Notes under the pieces: generated by a model
Databases searched by the model: none
What the model was told of the DNA's origin: nothing
The model's input: only the letters and a program-made list of their open reading frames with translations
Assembly (NCBI GenBank): GCA_017654935.2
Contig: CM065689.1
Span: forward strand, 60,361,276 to 60,425,275
Length of the DNA stretch: 64,000 bases
Source of the DNA: Phymorhynchus buccinoides
Lineage: Eukaryota; Mollusca; Gastropoda; Neogastropoda; Raphitomidae
Reading direction: 5' to 3'
Program-made: the position numbers and the translations under genes
Shown here: positions 35,315 through 46,966 of the stretch, piece by piece
Layout: every line of letters starts with the position of its first letter
How positions within the stretch are numbered: position 1 is the stretch's first letter

Positions 35315-38300
35315 GTCAGTATGCCGGTGTAATGTTCACTGTTTTATTGTGCTATATTAGCTATTGATCTATTTTTAGCTACTGTTTCCCCCAGAAGTTC
35401 ATGGACCTTCTCAACATGTGTCTGACAGAGGAGCACAGAGACAACCCTAAGTCAGTATGCCGGTGTAATGTTCACTGTTTTATTGTGCTATATTAGCTAT
35501 TGATCTATTTTTAGCTACTGTTTCCCCCAGAAGTTCATGGACCTTCTCAACATGTGTCGCACAGAGACAACCCTAAGTCAGTATGCCGGTATAATGTTCA
35601 CTGTTTTATTGTGCTATATTAGCTATTGATCTATTTTTAGCTACTGTTTCCCCCAGAAGTTCATGGACCTTCTCAACATGTGTCTCACAGAGGAGCACAG
35701 AGACAACCCTAAGTCAGTATGCCGGTATAATGTTCACTGTTTTATTGTGCTATATTAGCTATTGATCTATTTTTAGCTACTGTTTCCCCCAGAAGTTCAT
35801 GGACCTTCTCAACATGTGTCTCACAGAGACAACCCTAAGTCAGTATGCCGGTGTAATGTTTCCTGTTTTATTGTGCTATTTTAGCTATTGATCCTATTTT
35901 TAGCTAGTGTTTATCCTGCCCCGAAGTTCATGGACCTTCTCCAACCATGTGTCGGCACGGAGACAACCCTGATTCAGTATAGGTGTGTGATATGGTGAGT
36001 GCCGGGTGTAATGGTTCACATTGTTTTAATTGGTGCTATATACGCTATTGATCTATTTTTTAGAACCTCCTTTCCCCAGAAGTTCATGGACCTTCTCAAC
36101 ATGTGTCGCACAGAGACAACCCTAAGTCAGTATGCCGGTGTAATGTTCACTGTTTTATTGTGCTATATTAGCTATTGATCTATTTTTAGCTACTGTTTCC
36201 CCCAGAAGTTCATGGACCTTCTCAACATGTGTCTCACAGAGACAACCCTAAGTCAGTATGCCGGTGTAATGTTCACTGTTTTATTGTGCTATATTAGCTA
36301 TTGATCTATTTTTAGCTACTGTTTCCCCCAGAAGTTCATGGACCTTCTCAACATGTGTCTCACAGAGACAACCCTAAGTCAGTATGCCGGTGTAATGTTC
36401 ACTGTTTTATTGTGCTATTTTAGCTATTGATCTATTTTTAGCTACTGTTTCCCCCAGAAGTTCATGGACCTTCTCAACATGTGTCTCATAGAGACAACCC
36501 TAAGTCAGTATGCCGGTACAATGTTCACTGTTTTATTGTGCTATATTAGCTATTGATCTATTTTTAGCGATGTTTCCCCCAGAAGTTCATGGACCTTCTC
36601 AACATGTGTCGCACAGAGGCAACCCTAAGTCAGTATGCCGGTGTAATGTTCACTGTTTTATTGTGCTATATTAGCTATTGATCTATTTTTAGCTACTGTT
36701 TCCCCCAGAAGTTCATGGACCTTCTCAACATGTGTCTCACAGAGACAACCCTAAGTCAGTATGCCGGTGTAATGTTCACTTGTTTTATTGTGCTATTTTA
36801 GCTATTGATCTGTTTTTAGCTACTGTTTCCCCCAGAAGTTCATGGACCTTCTCAACATGTGTCGCACAGAGGCAACCCTAAGTCAGTATGCCGGTATAAT
36901 GTTCACTGTTTTATTGTGCTATATTAGCTATTGATCTATTTTTAGCTACTGTTTCCCCCAGAAGTTCATGGACCTTCTCAACATGTGTCTCACAGAGACA
37001 ACCCTAAGTCAGTATGCCGGTGTAATGTTCACTGTTTTATTGTGCTATATTAGCTATTGATCTATTTTTAGCTACTGTTTTTTCCAGAAGTTCATAGGTA
37101 CCTTCTCAACATGTGTCCACAGAGACAACACAAGTCAGTAGGCGGTTTGTAATGTTCACTGTTTTTTGAGCTATTTAGTATTGATCTATTTTATCTTTTT
37201 AGCTACTGTTTCCCACCAGAAGTTCATGGACCTTACTCAACCATGTGTCTCGCACAGAGACAAAACCTAAGTTCAGTATGACCATGGTGTATTTGTTGAA
37301 TGTTCACTGTTTTATTGTGCTATATATAGCTCTTCGATCTATTTTTAGCTACTGTTTCCCCAAGAAGTTCATGGACATTATCAACATGTGTATCACAGAG
37401 ACAACCCTAAGTCCCCCGTATGACGAGTGTTTAATGTGCACTGTTTTATTGTGCTATATTAGCATTGATTATTTATTTTTTTAGCTACTGTTTCCCCCAG
37501 AAGTTCATGGACCTTTTCAACAGCCTGTCGTCGCACAGAGACAACCCTAACTAAGTCAGTATGCCCGGTGTTAATGTTCACTGTTTTTATTGTGCTATAT
37601 TAGCTATTGATCTATTTTTAGCTACTGTTTCCCCCAGAATTTCATGGACCTTCTCAACATGTGTCGCACTAGAGGCAACCCTAATACCGTCAGTATTGCC
37701 GGTGTTTGTAATGTTTCATCTCGTTTTATTGTGCTATATTAGCTATTGATATTATTTTTAGCTACTGTTTCCCCCAGAAAGTTCTATGGACCTTCGTCAA
37801 CATGTGTCGCACAGAGAACAACCCTAAGTCAGTATGCCGGTTTTTGTAATGTTCACTGTTTTATTGTTGCTATATTATGCTATTGATCTATTTTTAGCTA
37901 CTGTTTCCCCCAGAAGTTCATGGACCTTCTCAACATGTGTCTCACAGAGACAACCCTAAGTCAGTATGCCGGTGTAATGTTCACTGTTTTATTGTGCTAT
38001 TTTAGCTATTGATCTATTTTTAGCTACTGTTTCCCCCAGAAGTTCATGGACCTTCTCAACATGTGTCGCACAGAGACAACCCTAAGTCAGTATGCCGGTA
38101 TAATGTTCACTGTTTTATTGTGCTATATTAGCTATTGATCTATTTTTAGCTACTGTTTCCCCCAGAAGTTCATGGACCTTCTCAACATGTGTCTCACAGA
38201 GACAACCCTAAGTCAGTATGCCGGTGTCTAATGTTCACTGTTTTATTGTGCTATATTAGCTATTGATCTATTTTTAGCTACTGTTTCCCCCAGAAGTTCA

Positions 38301-41300
38301 TGGACCTTCTCAACATGTGTCTCACAGAGACAACCCTAAGTCAGTATGCCGGTGTAATGTTCACTGTTTTATTGTGCTATTTTAGCTATTGATCTGTTTT
38401 TAGCTACTGTTTCCCCCAGAAGTTCATGGACCTTCTCAACATGTGTCTCACAGAGGCAACCCTAAGTCAGTATGCCGGTATAATGTTCACTGTTTTATTG
38501 TGCTATATTAGCTATTGATCTATTTTTTTTTTTTTAGCTACTGTTTCCCCCAGAAGTTCATGGACCTTCTCAACATGTGTCTCACAGAGACAACCCTAAG
38601 TCAGTATGCCGGTATAATGTTCACTGTTTTATTGTGCTATATTAGCTATTGATCTATTTTTAGCTACTGTTTTCCCCCAGAAGTTCATGGACCTTCTCAA
38701 CATGTGTCTCACAGAGACAACCCTAAGTCAGTATGCCGGTATAATGTTCACTGTTTTATTGTGCTATATTAGCTATTGATCTATTTTTAGCTACTGTTTC
38801 CCCCAGAAGTTCAGGACTTCTCAAATGGGTGTCTCGCACCAGAGACAACATAAACTAAGTCAGTTTGCGAGTTGTATGTAATGCTCACTGTTTTATTGTG
38901 CTTGCTAATTAGCTAATTGATCTATTTTTAGCTACGCGTTTCCCCCAGAAGTTCATGGACTTCTCAACATGTGTCTACAGAGACAACATACAGTCAGCTA
39001 TGCGGTGGTTGTAATGTTCACTGTTTTATTGTGCCTATTTTAAAGCTATTGATCTATAATTTTTAGCTACTGTTTTCCCCAGAAGTTCATGGACCTCTCA
39101 ACATGAGTCTCACCAGAGAGACAACACTAAGTCAGTATGACGGGTCTGTGTATGTTCACTGTTATTGTGCTATATTAGCTATTGAGCTATTTTTTTAGCC
39201 TACTGTTTTCCCCCAGAAGTTCAGGACTTCTCAACTGTGTCGCACAAGAGACCAACCTAGTAAGTATGGCCGGTGTAATGTTCACTGTTTTATGTGCTAT
39301 ATTAGCTTTGATCTATTTTTAGCTACTGTTTTTCCCCCAGAAGTTCATGGACCTCTCACATGTGTCGCACAGAGAAACCCTAGTCATATGCCTGTGTATG
39401 TTCAAGTGTTTTATTGTGCTATATTAGCTTTTATCTATTTTGTAGCTACTGTTTCCCCAGATTCTGGACCTTCTCAACATTGTCTCACAGAGACACCCTA
39501 AGTCGTATTCCGGTGTAATGTTCACTGTTTTTGTGCTATTATTAGCTATTGATCTATTTTTAGCTAACTGTTTCCCCAAAGTTTCATTGACCTTCTCAAC
39601 ATGTGGTCGCACAGAGACAAACCCTAACTCAGTTTGCCGGTGTATGTTCACTGTTTTATTGTGCTATATTAGACTATTGATCTTTTTTAGAGCTACTGTT
39701 CCCCCAGAAGTTCATGGACCTTCTCAACATGTGTCGCAACAGAGACACCCTAAGTCATTATGCGTTGTAATGTTTCACTGTTTTAATGTGCTATATTAGC
39801 TTTGTCTGTTTTTAGGGCTACTGTTTCCCCCAGAAGTTCATGGACCCTTCTCAACATGGTCGCACAGCGACAACCTAAGTCAGTATGGCCGGTGTATGTT
39901 CACTGTTTTATTTGTGCGATATTAGCTATTGATCTATTTTAGCTACTGTTTCACAGAATTCATGGCCTTCTCACATGTGTCGCACAGAGACACCTAAGTC
40001 AGTATGCGGTGTAATGTTCACTGTTTTATTGTGCTATAATTAACTATTGATCTATTTTTAGCTACTGTTTCCCCCAGAATTTCATGGACGCCTTCTCACA
40101 TGTGTCGCACAGAGACACACGAAGTCAGTATGCCGGTGTAATGTCACTGTTTTTTGTGCTTATTATCTATTGATCTATTTTTAAGCGACTGTTCCCCCAA
40201 AGTTTCATGGACCTTCTCACATGTGTCGCACAAGACACCTAAGCTCAGTATGCCGGTGTAATGTTCACACTGTTTTATTGTGGCTATATTGCTATTGATC
40301 TATTTTAGCTACTGGTTCCCCCAGAAGTTTCATGGACCTTCTTCAACATGTGTCTCCAGAGACAATCCCTAAGTCAGTATGCCGGTGTATGTTTCACTGT
40401 TTTTATTGTGCTATTTTAGCTATTTATCTTATTTTGCTACTGTTTCCCCGCAGAAGTTCATGACCTTCTCACATGGTGTCCTCACAGAGACACCTAAGTC
40501 ATATCCGGTGTAATGGTCCTGTTTTATTGTGCTATATTAGCTATTGATCTATTTTTAGGCTACTGTTTTCCCCAGAAGTCATGGCCTTCTCAACATGGTG
40601 TCGCACAGAGAAACCCCTAAGTCATATGCCGGTGTATGTTCACATGTTTTATTTGCTATTTAGCTATTGCTCTATTTTTAGTCTACTGTTTCCCCGAAGT
40701 TCATGACCTTCTCCATGTGACTCACAGAGACAACCTCCTAAGTCAGTGTGCCGGTGTAATGTTCACTGTTTTATTAATTGTGCTTATATTAGCTATTGAC
40801 TATTTTTAGCTACTGTTTTTATCCCCAGAACAAGTTCATTGGACCTTCTCAACATGTGTCGCCAGAGAACAACCCTAAGTCAGTTGCCGGTGTAATGTTT
40901 CACTGTTTTTCTTGTGCTATATAGCTATTGATCGAGTTTTAAGGCTACTGTTTCCCCCAAAGTTCATGACCTGCTCAACATGTGTCCTCACAGAGACAAC
41001 CCTAATCAGTATGCGTGTAATGTTCACTGTTTTATTGTGCTATATTAGCTATTATCTATTTTTTAGCTACTGTTTCCCCCATAAGTTCATGACTTCTCAC
41101 ATTGTCGCACAGAGACAACCCTAAGTCGTATGCCCGGTGTAATGTTCACTGTTTTTAGTGTGCTATTTTAGCTATTGATCTATTTTTAGCTACTGTTTCC
41201 CACAGAAGTTCATGGCCTTCTCAACATGTGCTCGCAGAGACACCCTAAAGTCAGTATGGGGCGGTGTAATGTTCACTGTTTTATTGTGCTATTTTAGCTA

Positions 41301-41665
41301 TTGATCTATTTTTGCGTACTGTTTCCCCCACAAGTTTCAGGCCTTCCTCACATGTGTCTAAGAGAGCAACCTAAGTCATATGCCGGTGTAATGTCACTGT
41401 TTTATTTGTGCTATTTTAGCTATTGATCTATTTTTGCTACTGTGTCCCCAGCCTTTCATGGACCTTCTCAACATGTGTCGGCACAGAGAACAACCCTAAG
41501 TCCCGATGCCGTGTATGTTCACTGTTTTATGTGCTATATTAGCTTATGATCTATTTTTTAGCTACTGTTTCCCCAGAAAGTTCTGGACCTTCTCACATGT
41601 GTCGAACAGAGACACCCGTAAGTCATATGCCGTGTAATGTTCACTGTTTTAATGTGCGATTTTTG
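35259..41665 (+). repeat. Exon-derived satellite: about 50 copies of exon 4 end plus intron
   Basis: The unit is 126-127 bp (136 bp in the long form). It begins with the coding AAGTTCATGGACCTTCTC, runs through AACATGTGTCTCACAGAG and ACAACCCTAA, then has the donor GTCAGT, about 65 bases of intron (TTTTATTGTGCTATATTAGC, TATTGATCTATTTTTAGC) and an acceptor TACTGTTTCCCCCAG. Every unit is thus a potential exon with both splice sites. The first, second and fourth units keep GAGGAGCAC. All others have lost ten bases there, which shifts the frame. Units up to about 38800 are mostly clean, apart from noisy patches near 35880-36080 and 37080-37860. Those from 38800 to the end carry frequent one-base indels. 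Short frames listed through this region are repeat artefacts. Confidence 0.96.
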
Positions 41666-41900
41666 CTATTGCTAGCTCCAACGCTTTCTGTATTTCCCGG
41701 AATTTTTCCGGTTTCCAGCCGGCAATTCCAGCGCATTTTCTGTTTAGTGGTGTTAATTCCGTAATTCAAATTTTCAAAAAACAACAACAACGCTTAAAAC
41801 GAGTAGTCGACGTGCGTGCAGGTTTCCAATGCCGATCCATACTTTTGGGACCACCGAAACATATTCTGCGCATGCCGGCAACTTTCTTTTCTTTGGCCAG
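41666..41900. other. Transition from exon-4 satellite to low-copy sequence
   Basis: After the last partial unit (TGCTATTGCTAGC) comes sequence resembling the start of a dispersed repeat (CCGGAATTTTTCCGG palindrome, AACAACAACAACG). Nothing firmer can be said. Confidence 0.35.
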
Positions 41901-42026
41901 ATGGCGTCAAAGAAAAGCGCACAGTCGAAAAGTCTGGCCTACCAGAAGTTTGTTCCACGAGATAGGATTTTCCGTATATTTACGAGTCGAAAGGCGAAAG
42001 GCGGGGGAAAGTTATTCCTCTGCACG
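41901..42026 (+). other. Possible 5' exon of a dispersed element
   Basis: An open stretch of 42 codons starts in good context (CAGATGG) and reads MASKKSAQSKSLAYQK, then FVPRDRIFRIFTSRKAKGGG and KLFLCT. It stops at a plausible donor ACG|GTATGT. Reading through the donor gives FLCTVCS. A basic start followed by an F-C-x-x-C-like ending is reminiscent of first exons of BED/CGGBP1-type transposon proteins, but no complete finger is visible. It lies inside SASS6 intron 4, so it is more likely part of a mobile repeat than of SAS-6. Confidence 0.25.
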
Positions 42027-42288
42027 GTATGTTCCTGAATGATTTTTCAAAATGTCCGGGGGGGGGGGACAACAAGGGATCGAAGTGGCAGCGCGAGTAG
42101 ACGGCATAGTCGTAAGATGAAGTGAGAAGTCCCCGCTTTGAAGAGACGCCTTCGATAGCAGTATGTTTCTCTTCCGAAACGGACAACATTTCAATCATGT
42201 AGAGTAGGCATTTATTTTGAAATAGTTTTTGTTTATTGAAAGGAAAGAACGTCACATATTTTTCTTTACTTCTAATGATTACAATGCC

Positions 42289-42405
42289 CAGTCTCTCCGC
42301 TCTCTCTAGCTCTCTCTCTATCTCTCTCTCTCTCTCTCCTCTCTCTCTATCTCTCTCAATCAATCTCACCCACCACCATCTCTCTCTCCTCTCTCTCCTC
42401 TGCTT
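42289..42405 (+). repeat. CT microsatellite
   Basis: Interrupted (CT)n over about 115 bp in SASS6 intron 4. Confidence 0.9.
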
Positions 42406-42518
42406 TGTTTCTTGATTGACTTCTTTATGTTTTGCTTTAAGCTGTACTTAAATTAAATTATAGTTTCTCTTATCTCCTAAAAAGCGTGACTGCTCAGCCA
42501 TGCTTATCCTCTTAAAAA

Positions 42519-42675
42519 ATCTCTCTCTCTCGCTCTCTCTCTCTCATCTCTCGGTCTCTCTCTCTCTCTCTGATCATCTCTATCGTCTCTCTCTCTCCTC
42601 TCTCTCGTTGCGTTCTCTCTCTCTCTCATCCTCTCTCTCTCTCTCCTCTCTCTCTCTCCTCTCTCCTCTCTTCTC
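42519..42675 (+). repeat. CT microsatellite
   Basis: Second interrupted (CT)n tract of about 155 bp, giving spurious Ser/Leu and Arg/Glu frames. Confidence 0.92.
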
Positions 42676-42982
42676 AACTGCAGTGTCATTAGGTATTCAG
42701 CCCTCTAAAATGCGAGTAAACCACTCCATTTGGCGACTTTAAATTTTGTCCTGGCGGACTCAATAAATGTAATCATTCGCCAATGGCCAGTACAATTCTG
42801 AACTGCACGCGCGCAAGGGCTCTTCGGGGAATTCCCTGGCCGGCAGGTAGGCCTAAGTGTGAGTCGTCAACGCATGCGGCGGACATTTGCTGCAAAGGCA
42901 ATCGCTATCCCTAGGCAAACGATAACCTATTTTTACGGTTTTAAATGTGCACGAGCAGTTTTTTAGTCCTCATTGGTGTTAA

Positions 42983-43166
42983 AAGTGATCGAGCAAAAAA
43001 CCCGACGTATCAGCGTGGTTCTCCTCAAGTGCTCGAGCAAATTAATAAAGGCTCAAGCTGATTTTTATTAATTGCTGTGCAAACAGGTTCCATTATCATT
43101 GGGTGATAAGTGCTCGAGCAAGATTACCGCTCAATTAGCGTTTTTTCTCCTAAAAGTGCTCGAGCA
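42983..43166 (+). repeat. Four spaced AAGTGCTCGAGCA motifs
   Basis: AAGTGMTCGAGCA starts at 42983, 43027, 43108 and 43154 with unrelated sequence between. The centre TGCTCGAGCA is a perfect 10-bp palindrome in three of the four. Confidence 0.7.
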
Positions 43167-44470
43167 GAATTCCCTGTCTGCATCTAGGCCTAACTCAGCG
43201 TGCCAGGCTTGGGCCCACACTTGTCTGTACAAGCCATCAGAATGCTTCTCTTTCGCGGACTGGTAGCAGACGCTTTCTTTATCACTGCTCAGCCGTGATT
43301 TCTTGAGAATGGCGAGTTGAAGAGAAACCAAACCGAACATAAATCTTCGTTTTTTCGCTGTTTGAATAAACCAAGGCAGAACTACCCAGTATTAGTCATA
43401 CAAACCGATGATAAGCAAATTGATCCAGGGAGGGTTTCATCGATTCTGAACATCCATCTAGGCTAACTTAATGCTCACAGCACACTGGGAACACAGACTT
43501 TGTTTCCGAGGGGGTGGGGTGGAGAGGGTTAGGGTTATTATTCCAAAAGATAATTAGCTGAAAGGTTATAAAATACAGTTTTATGTTTGGTAAGAAGGCA
43601 AAATGGAATTAACCGAGAATGCCAGGGGGGGGGGGGGGGGGGGTGTTCACATCTTACCTTTGCAAAAAAATGTGTCGTCAGTAGGGGCTTGAGGGGGAGT
43701 AGGTGTGTCCTGAACGGCTCCACTGAACTCCACCGAAGTGACTCCGACAGACGTTGCAGTGTCCTCCTCGTTTGGTTGCCCTCCTGCAGCCTAACATAGA
43801 TTCGCTCCCCTGGACTGCTAGTCTCGGTTTTCGCGACTTGAACACCAGGGTGTGCTTACAGATTTAGGATTCGACTAGGGCGTGGGAGCAACGCCACTGT
43901 ACTCGCCAGAAGATGGGACAGCAAAAAAAAAAAAAAAGAAATTCCCAAAATACGTGCTGGCGACTAAAATTTTTTGGGTTTACTAGCCATTGGAGATTGA
44001 GTCAAAAAGCAATCGTAGAGGGCTGTATAGCTTTTTGAACAATCTTACTAGTCTCTGGACTTGGGGGTCACCCCTTTCCCCTTTCCTCTCCCCCCCCCCC
44101 CCCCCCCACCCCCCGCCCAGTGAGTAGTATGTAACATTGTTTTTTTTAATCCAGTATGTAATGATTGGGTGGACACAAATATACCGGGTAACTAATTATC
44201 TGTGTGTGTTGACTGTGTGTGGTTTAGTTGTTACAATGTCATGTGTGTGTGTTTTGAGTATTCATAAATGCAATTTAGATTGGGTTTTTTTAAACTATGT
44301 TATCTTGTCCGGAGATGACGGATTGGCTCATAAGAGTATAAAAAATTCTTTCCGCTTCAGTGGGCCCTTTGCACCCTGAAACCCCGCGCTTTCTTACTCA
44401 GAAGGGGTGGCCAAGCCCCCTCCATAATCCCACCGATCCTTATTTGCTTCTCAAGGTTGGCAGCTAGTGC
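43167..44470. other. SASS6 intron 4, mid part with homopolymer tracts
   Basis: No gene was recognised. It contains a G run at about 43625-43643 and a C run at about 44090-44107. Short open frames here are unsupported. Confidence 0.4.
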
Positions 44471-44473
44471 TCT

Positions 44474-44710
44474 ATGATCTATTTTATTAGCTACTTATAT
44501 GTCGCCAGCACGTATCATGGGGGAGGTGACATATCTATCAGCGCTGGTTCTGGAACGGCATATGATAAAGGCACATCATATAGACCACTATAAGGGTTCC
44601 GTTATAATGTTCCCTGTTTTATTGTGCTATATTATCTATTGATCTTGGGAGGGGTTTTTTATGTTTGTGCTATTTTTAATATCTTAGCTACTGTTTCCCC
44701 AAAGGTCATG
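44474..44710 (+). repeat. Two broken outlying units of the exon-4 satellite
   Basis: GATCTATTTTATTAGCTACT (about 44477-44496) and a longer piece starting GTTATAATGTTCCCTG (about 44600), containing TTTTATTGTGCTATATTATC and ending TAGCTACTGTTTCCCC, match the intron part of the satellite unit almost 3 kb beyond its last clean copy. The longer one is split by about 45 foreign bases and its exon part is cut off where the foldback element at 44714 begins. Confidence 0.75.
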
Positions 44711-44713
44711 CTA

Positions 44714-44926
44714 GAGCTTGCCATGGCTAAAGATATCCCCGCATAACTATGCAGAACTAACAACTTTTTGAATGTAGCCTTGGTGGTCTAGCTTACCATC
44801 CTGGTTATGTAAAACTCCTGCATAAACTGCCAAACGCTCAGACCAATTGACTAGTTAGACACCAAGGCTACTAAAATGTTATGTTTCTGCTAGTTATGCA
44901 GGGATTGTCTTTAGCATGGCAAGCTC
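44714..44926. mobile_element. 213-bp foldback element
   Basis: Left arm GAGCTTGCCATGGCTAAAGA, GCATAACTATGCAG and GTAGCCTTGGTG pairs with right arm CACCAAGGCTAC, CTAGTTATGCAGG and TCTTTAGCATGGCAAGCTC. The arms are about 80 bp and roughly 85% complementary with a central loop near 44805-44850. It is inserted at the edge of a stray exon-4 satellite unit. Confidence 0.78.
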
Positions 44927-45009
44927 CCGCATAAATCATCAGTTGAATCTCCGAGTCGAGTGTGGCGCCCGCGTGGCAGGGTAATCACACCGTCACCTCC
45001 TAATTTTCT

Positions 45010-45224
45010 TCAGTCAGTCAGTCAATTACACTTTATTATCTTCAACAGAGAAATGACTTCAGGTGCACATCAAATCATTTTAAAACAATCACAAACATGG
45101 CCGAAAGCACGATCATTTAAGCACATGGATTAAATTCGGAACATCATTAAGCCTCAACACACAATGACAGAACATCATACATAGGGCCTAATATTAGATA
45201 GTACCATTAAGATACAGTTGTTTC
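45010..45224. other. Probable retroelement 3' fragment
   Basis: A short AGTCAGTCAGTCA run is followed by TTACACTTTATTATCTTCAAC, read by me as the complement of a retroelement tail, and then AT-rich sequence. I base this on general resemblance only and cannot name the family. Confidence 0.25.
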
Positions 45225-46000
45225 CCATAACACACATATGTGCGTCCCCTGAAGCACAAAATAGCAGAGGGACTCTTTGATTCAGCTCGGGGCGTCCCAT
45301 GGACTCACACTATTTTCACCAGGACCGAGAACAGCAGGGTTCATTCTTGGCGTCGGTCTCGTCATTGACTCCTAACCTCGATTTGACGGATGTTTTTTAG
45401 CAGGCAGGATGTCATCTGACGATGATTTTTCGTCAAAGCGTCAGCAATTCAAGGATTCATGTCTCTGCTAACTTTAGTTTCTTGCCCCCAAAAAAAAACC
45501 CCCCCGCGGCTCGGACCATAATCAACTACAAAGTTGTATCTGGCGAAACGAACGCCGAAACGAAGAAATGGCGCATTGCACATTCGTTAAGCTTTTCCGA
45601 GCCACTTTTGAGACCAATAAAGGTCAGCGTGACGTCTTCTGTGCTAACAGATCGTTCTCGCGTTTTGACACATCGTGTTTAAAACCAGCATCCTCCCCAA
45701 AAGAAGCCACGATAGGAAAGGGGCAGAAGGAATATGTTTTGCTATTTCGGACTCGCTCAACATAGTCTTCACTTGTAGGATCGTTGAATAGTCAAGCCCC
45801 AATTTTTCCATATCAAAACTCCGAACCCGATTTTCGCTTCGTGCCACACGTTCAGTCTGTTGCTTTGGTTTCCCTGTTGTCAGTCCTTGTTTCTGACCAT
45901 CCTCGGTTTCCTTTCTAAGCAACACATGTCCGGTCCATTCCAAACGATCTTTGTTTACATCTGATTCTTGTTCGCGAGAAGTGAAGTGCTTCAACCTTTA
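45225..46000 (-). mobile_element. Dispersed repeat, copy A (minus orientation)
   Basis: Reverse-complement relative of 51560-52475. Shared blocks include GCACGAAGCGAAAATCGGGTTC, TCAGATGTAAACAAAGATC, CAAAGAGTCCCT and GGACGCACATATGTG. A 116-codon minus-strand frame covers part of it and reads RKETEDGQKQGLTTGK, but the same region in the other copy is out of frame. No domain was recognised. It is probably a decayed transposon of unknown type. Confidence 0.7.
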
Positions 46001-46225
46001 GGTCTGATTTCTTCGTTGACTCAAATCTAACGTTTTGTCAGTTCACAGAGGAAGCAGCAGCATAAGCGTTCTTTTAAGTGTGAATTGGCATCATCTCGAA
46101 AACGAAGCTACTGCATATGCAAGTGTGTGTGTATCTTGTGTGTCTGTCTGCCTGTCTCTCTGTCCCTATCTCGATCTGTTTTGTCTCCCGCTCTCCGCTC
46201 ACCCCCTTCCCCCCCCCCCCCCCCC

Positions 46226-46259
<34 letters not shown>

Positions 46260-46707
46260 GTCACCTATTCTTTCGGGGTTATGCACATGTGTTTGCTGTG
46301 TTTCACTGTGCATGTAGCATGTTGGTTAGCATTTATTTTGCTTTTGTAAAGCATTTTTATCATATACTTAGGGGCTCTTAAAAATACGAAAAGGACTCTT
46401 AAAATTTTTGCACGGGAGTCCCTGGGACTCTCCATTTCACCTATGTGAAACACTGAAGATAACATGGATCGCTTATGAGCATTCAACCAGACTACAATTA
46501 GCAACCAAAACCACCATATCACGAGTCTCGCTGCACATCTGAATAAATTACTGTATCCTCTCTTTCTTATCACTAGCTGGTGCCTTGTACATAGTGTTTG
46601 CTTCGGCTCTTGGGATGATCCTGAGTCTTTAAGCCAGGTACGACAACAATAACAAATGTAGCACAATGAAGACTCACAATGATCTTGTTTCTTCACCTAC
46701 CTTTGGT
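46001..46707. other. Intron 4 sequence with CT/C microsatellite and repeat debris
   Basis: A C run and (CT)n tract lie at about 46208-46257. Around 46370-46450 sequence with GGGAGTCCCTGGGACTC resembles the ends of the element at 46732-46966 and a fragment at 60296-60412. Confidence 0.45.
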
Positions 46708-46731
46708 TTCTTCAGTCTTATCCAACCTCAG

Positions 46732-46966
46732 CAGGGCTCCCAATAGCCCCGCAAATCAAGGGGTCCCAGGGACTCCTTTACTAACAGCATAGAGGGTCCT
46801 AGAGGAGGGAAAGAGGGTCCCAATGACATTGTGAATGCCAAAAAGAACTTTTCTAGTGCATCCCTGGGACTCCCTGCACATTCTTTAAGAGGGTTCTTTA
46901 AAAAATGTTTAGTAATTCAATCATAGGCTCCAGTCAGACAAATGTCTAGGGTCCCTGTGAGCCCTG
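46732..46966. mobile_element. 235-bp non-autonomous DNA transposon with CAGGGCTC ends
   Basis: The ends are exact inverted repeats, CAGGGCTC at 46732-46739 and GAGCCCTG at 46959-46966. The direct repeat CTCAG flanks them at 46727-46731 and 46967-46971. Outside, the broken unit TCTTATCCAACCTCAG on the left and CTCAGTATTGCTACC on the right rejoin to a perfect unit of the 50-bp satellite when the element and one CTCAG are removed. Ends beginning CAGGG and a 5-bp duplication would suit some hAT-like elements. The superfamily assignment is inference. Confidence 0.8.

Noticed and set aside
35259..41665. CRISPR-like regular array
   Set aside because: Repeats are direct tandem units without unique spacers, in a eukaryotic intron, and derive from a SAS-6 exon.
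45422..45994. Possible gene in the 45.4-46.0 kb region
   Set aside because: The sequence is a dispersed repeat with an inverted relative at 51.6-52.5 kb in which the frame is not conserved.
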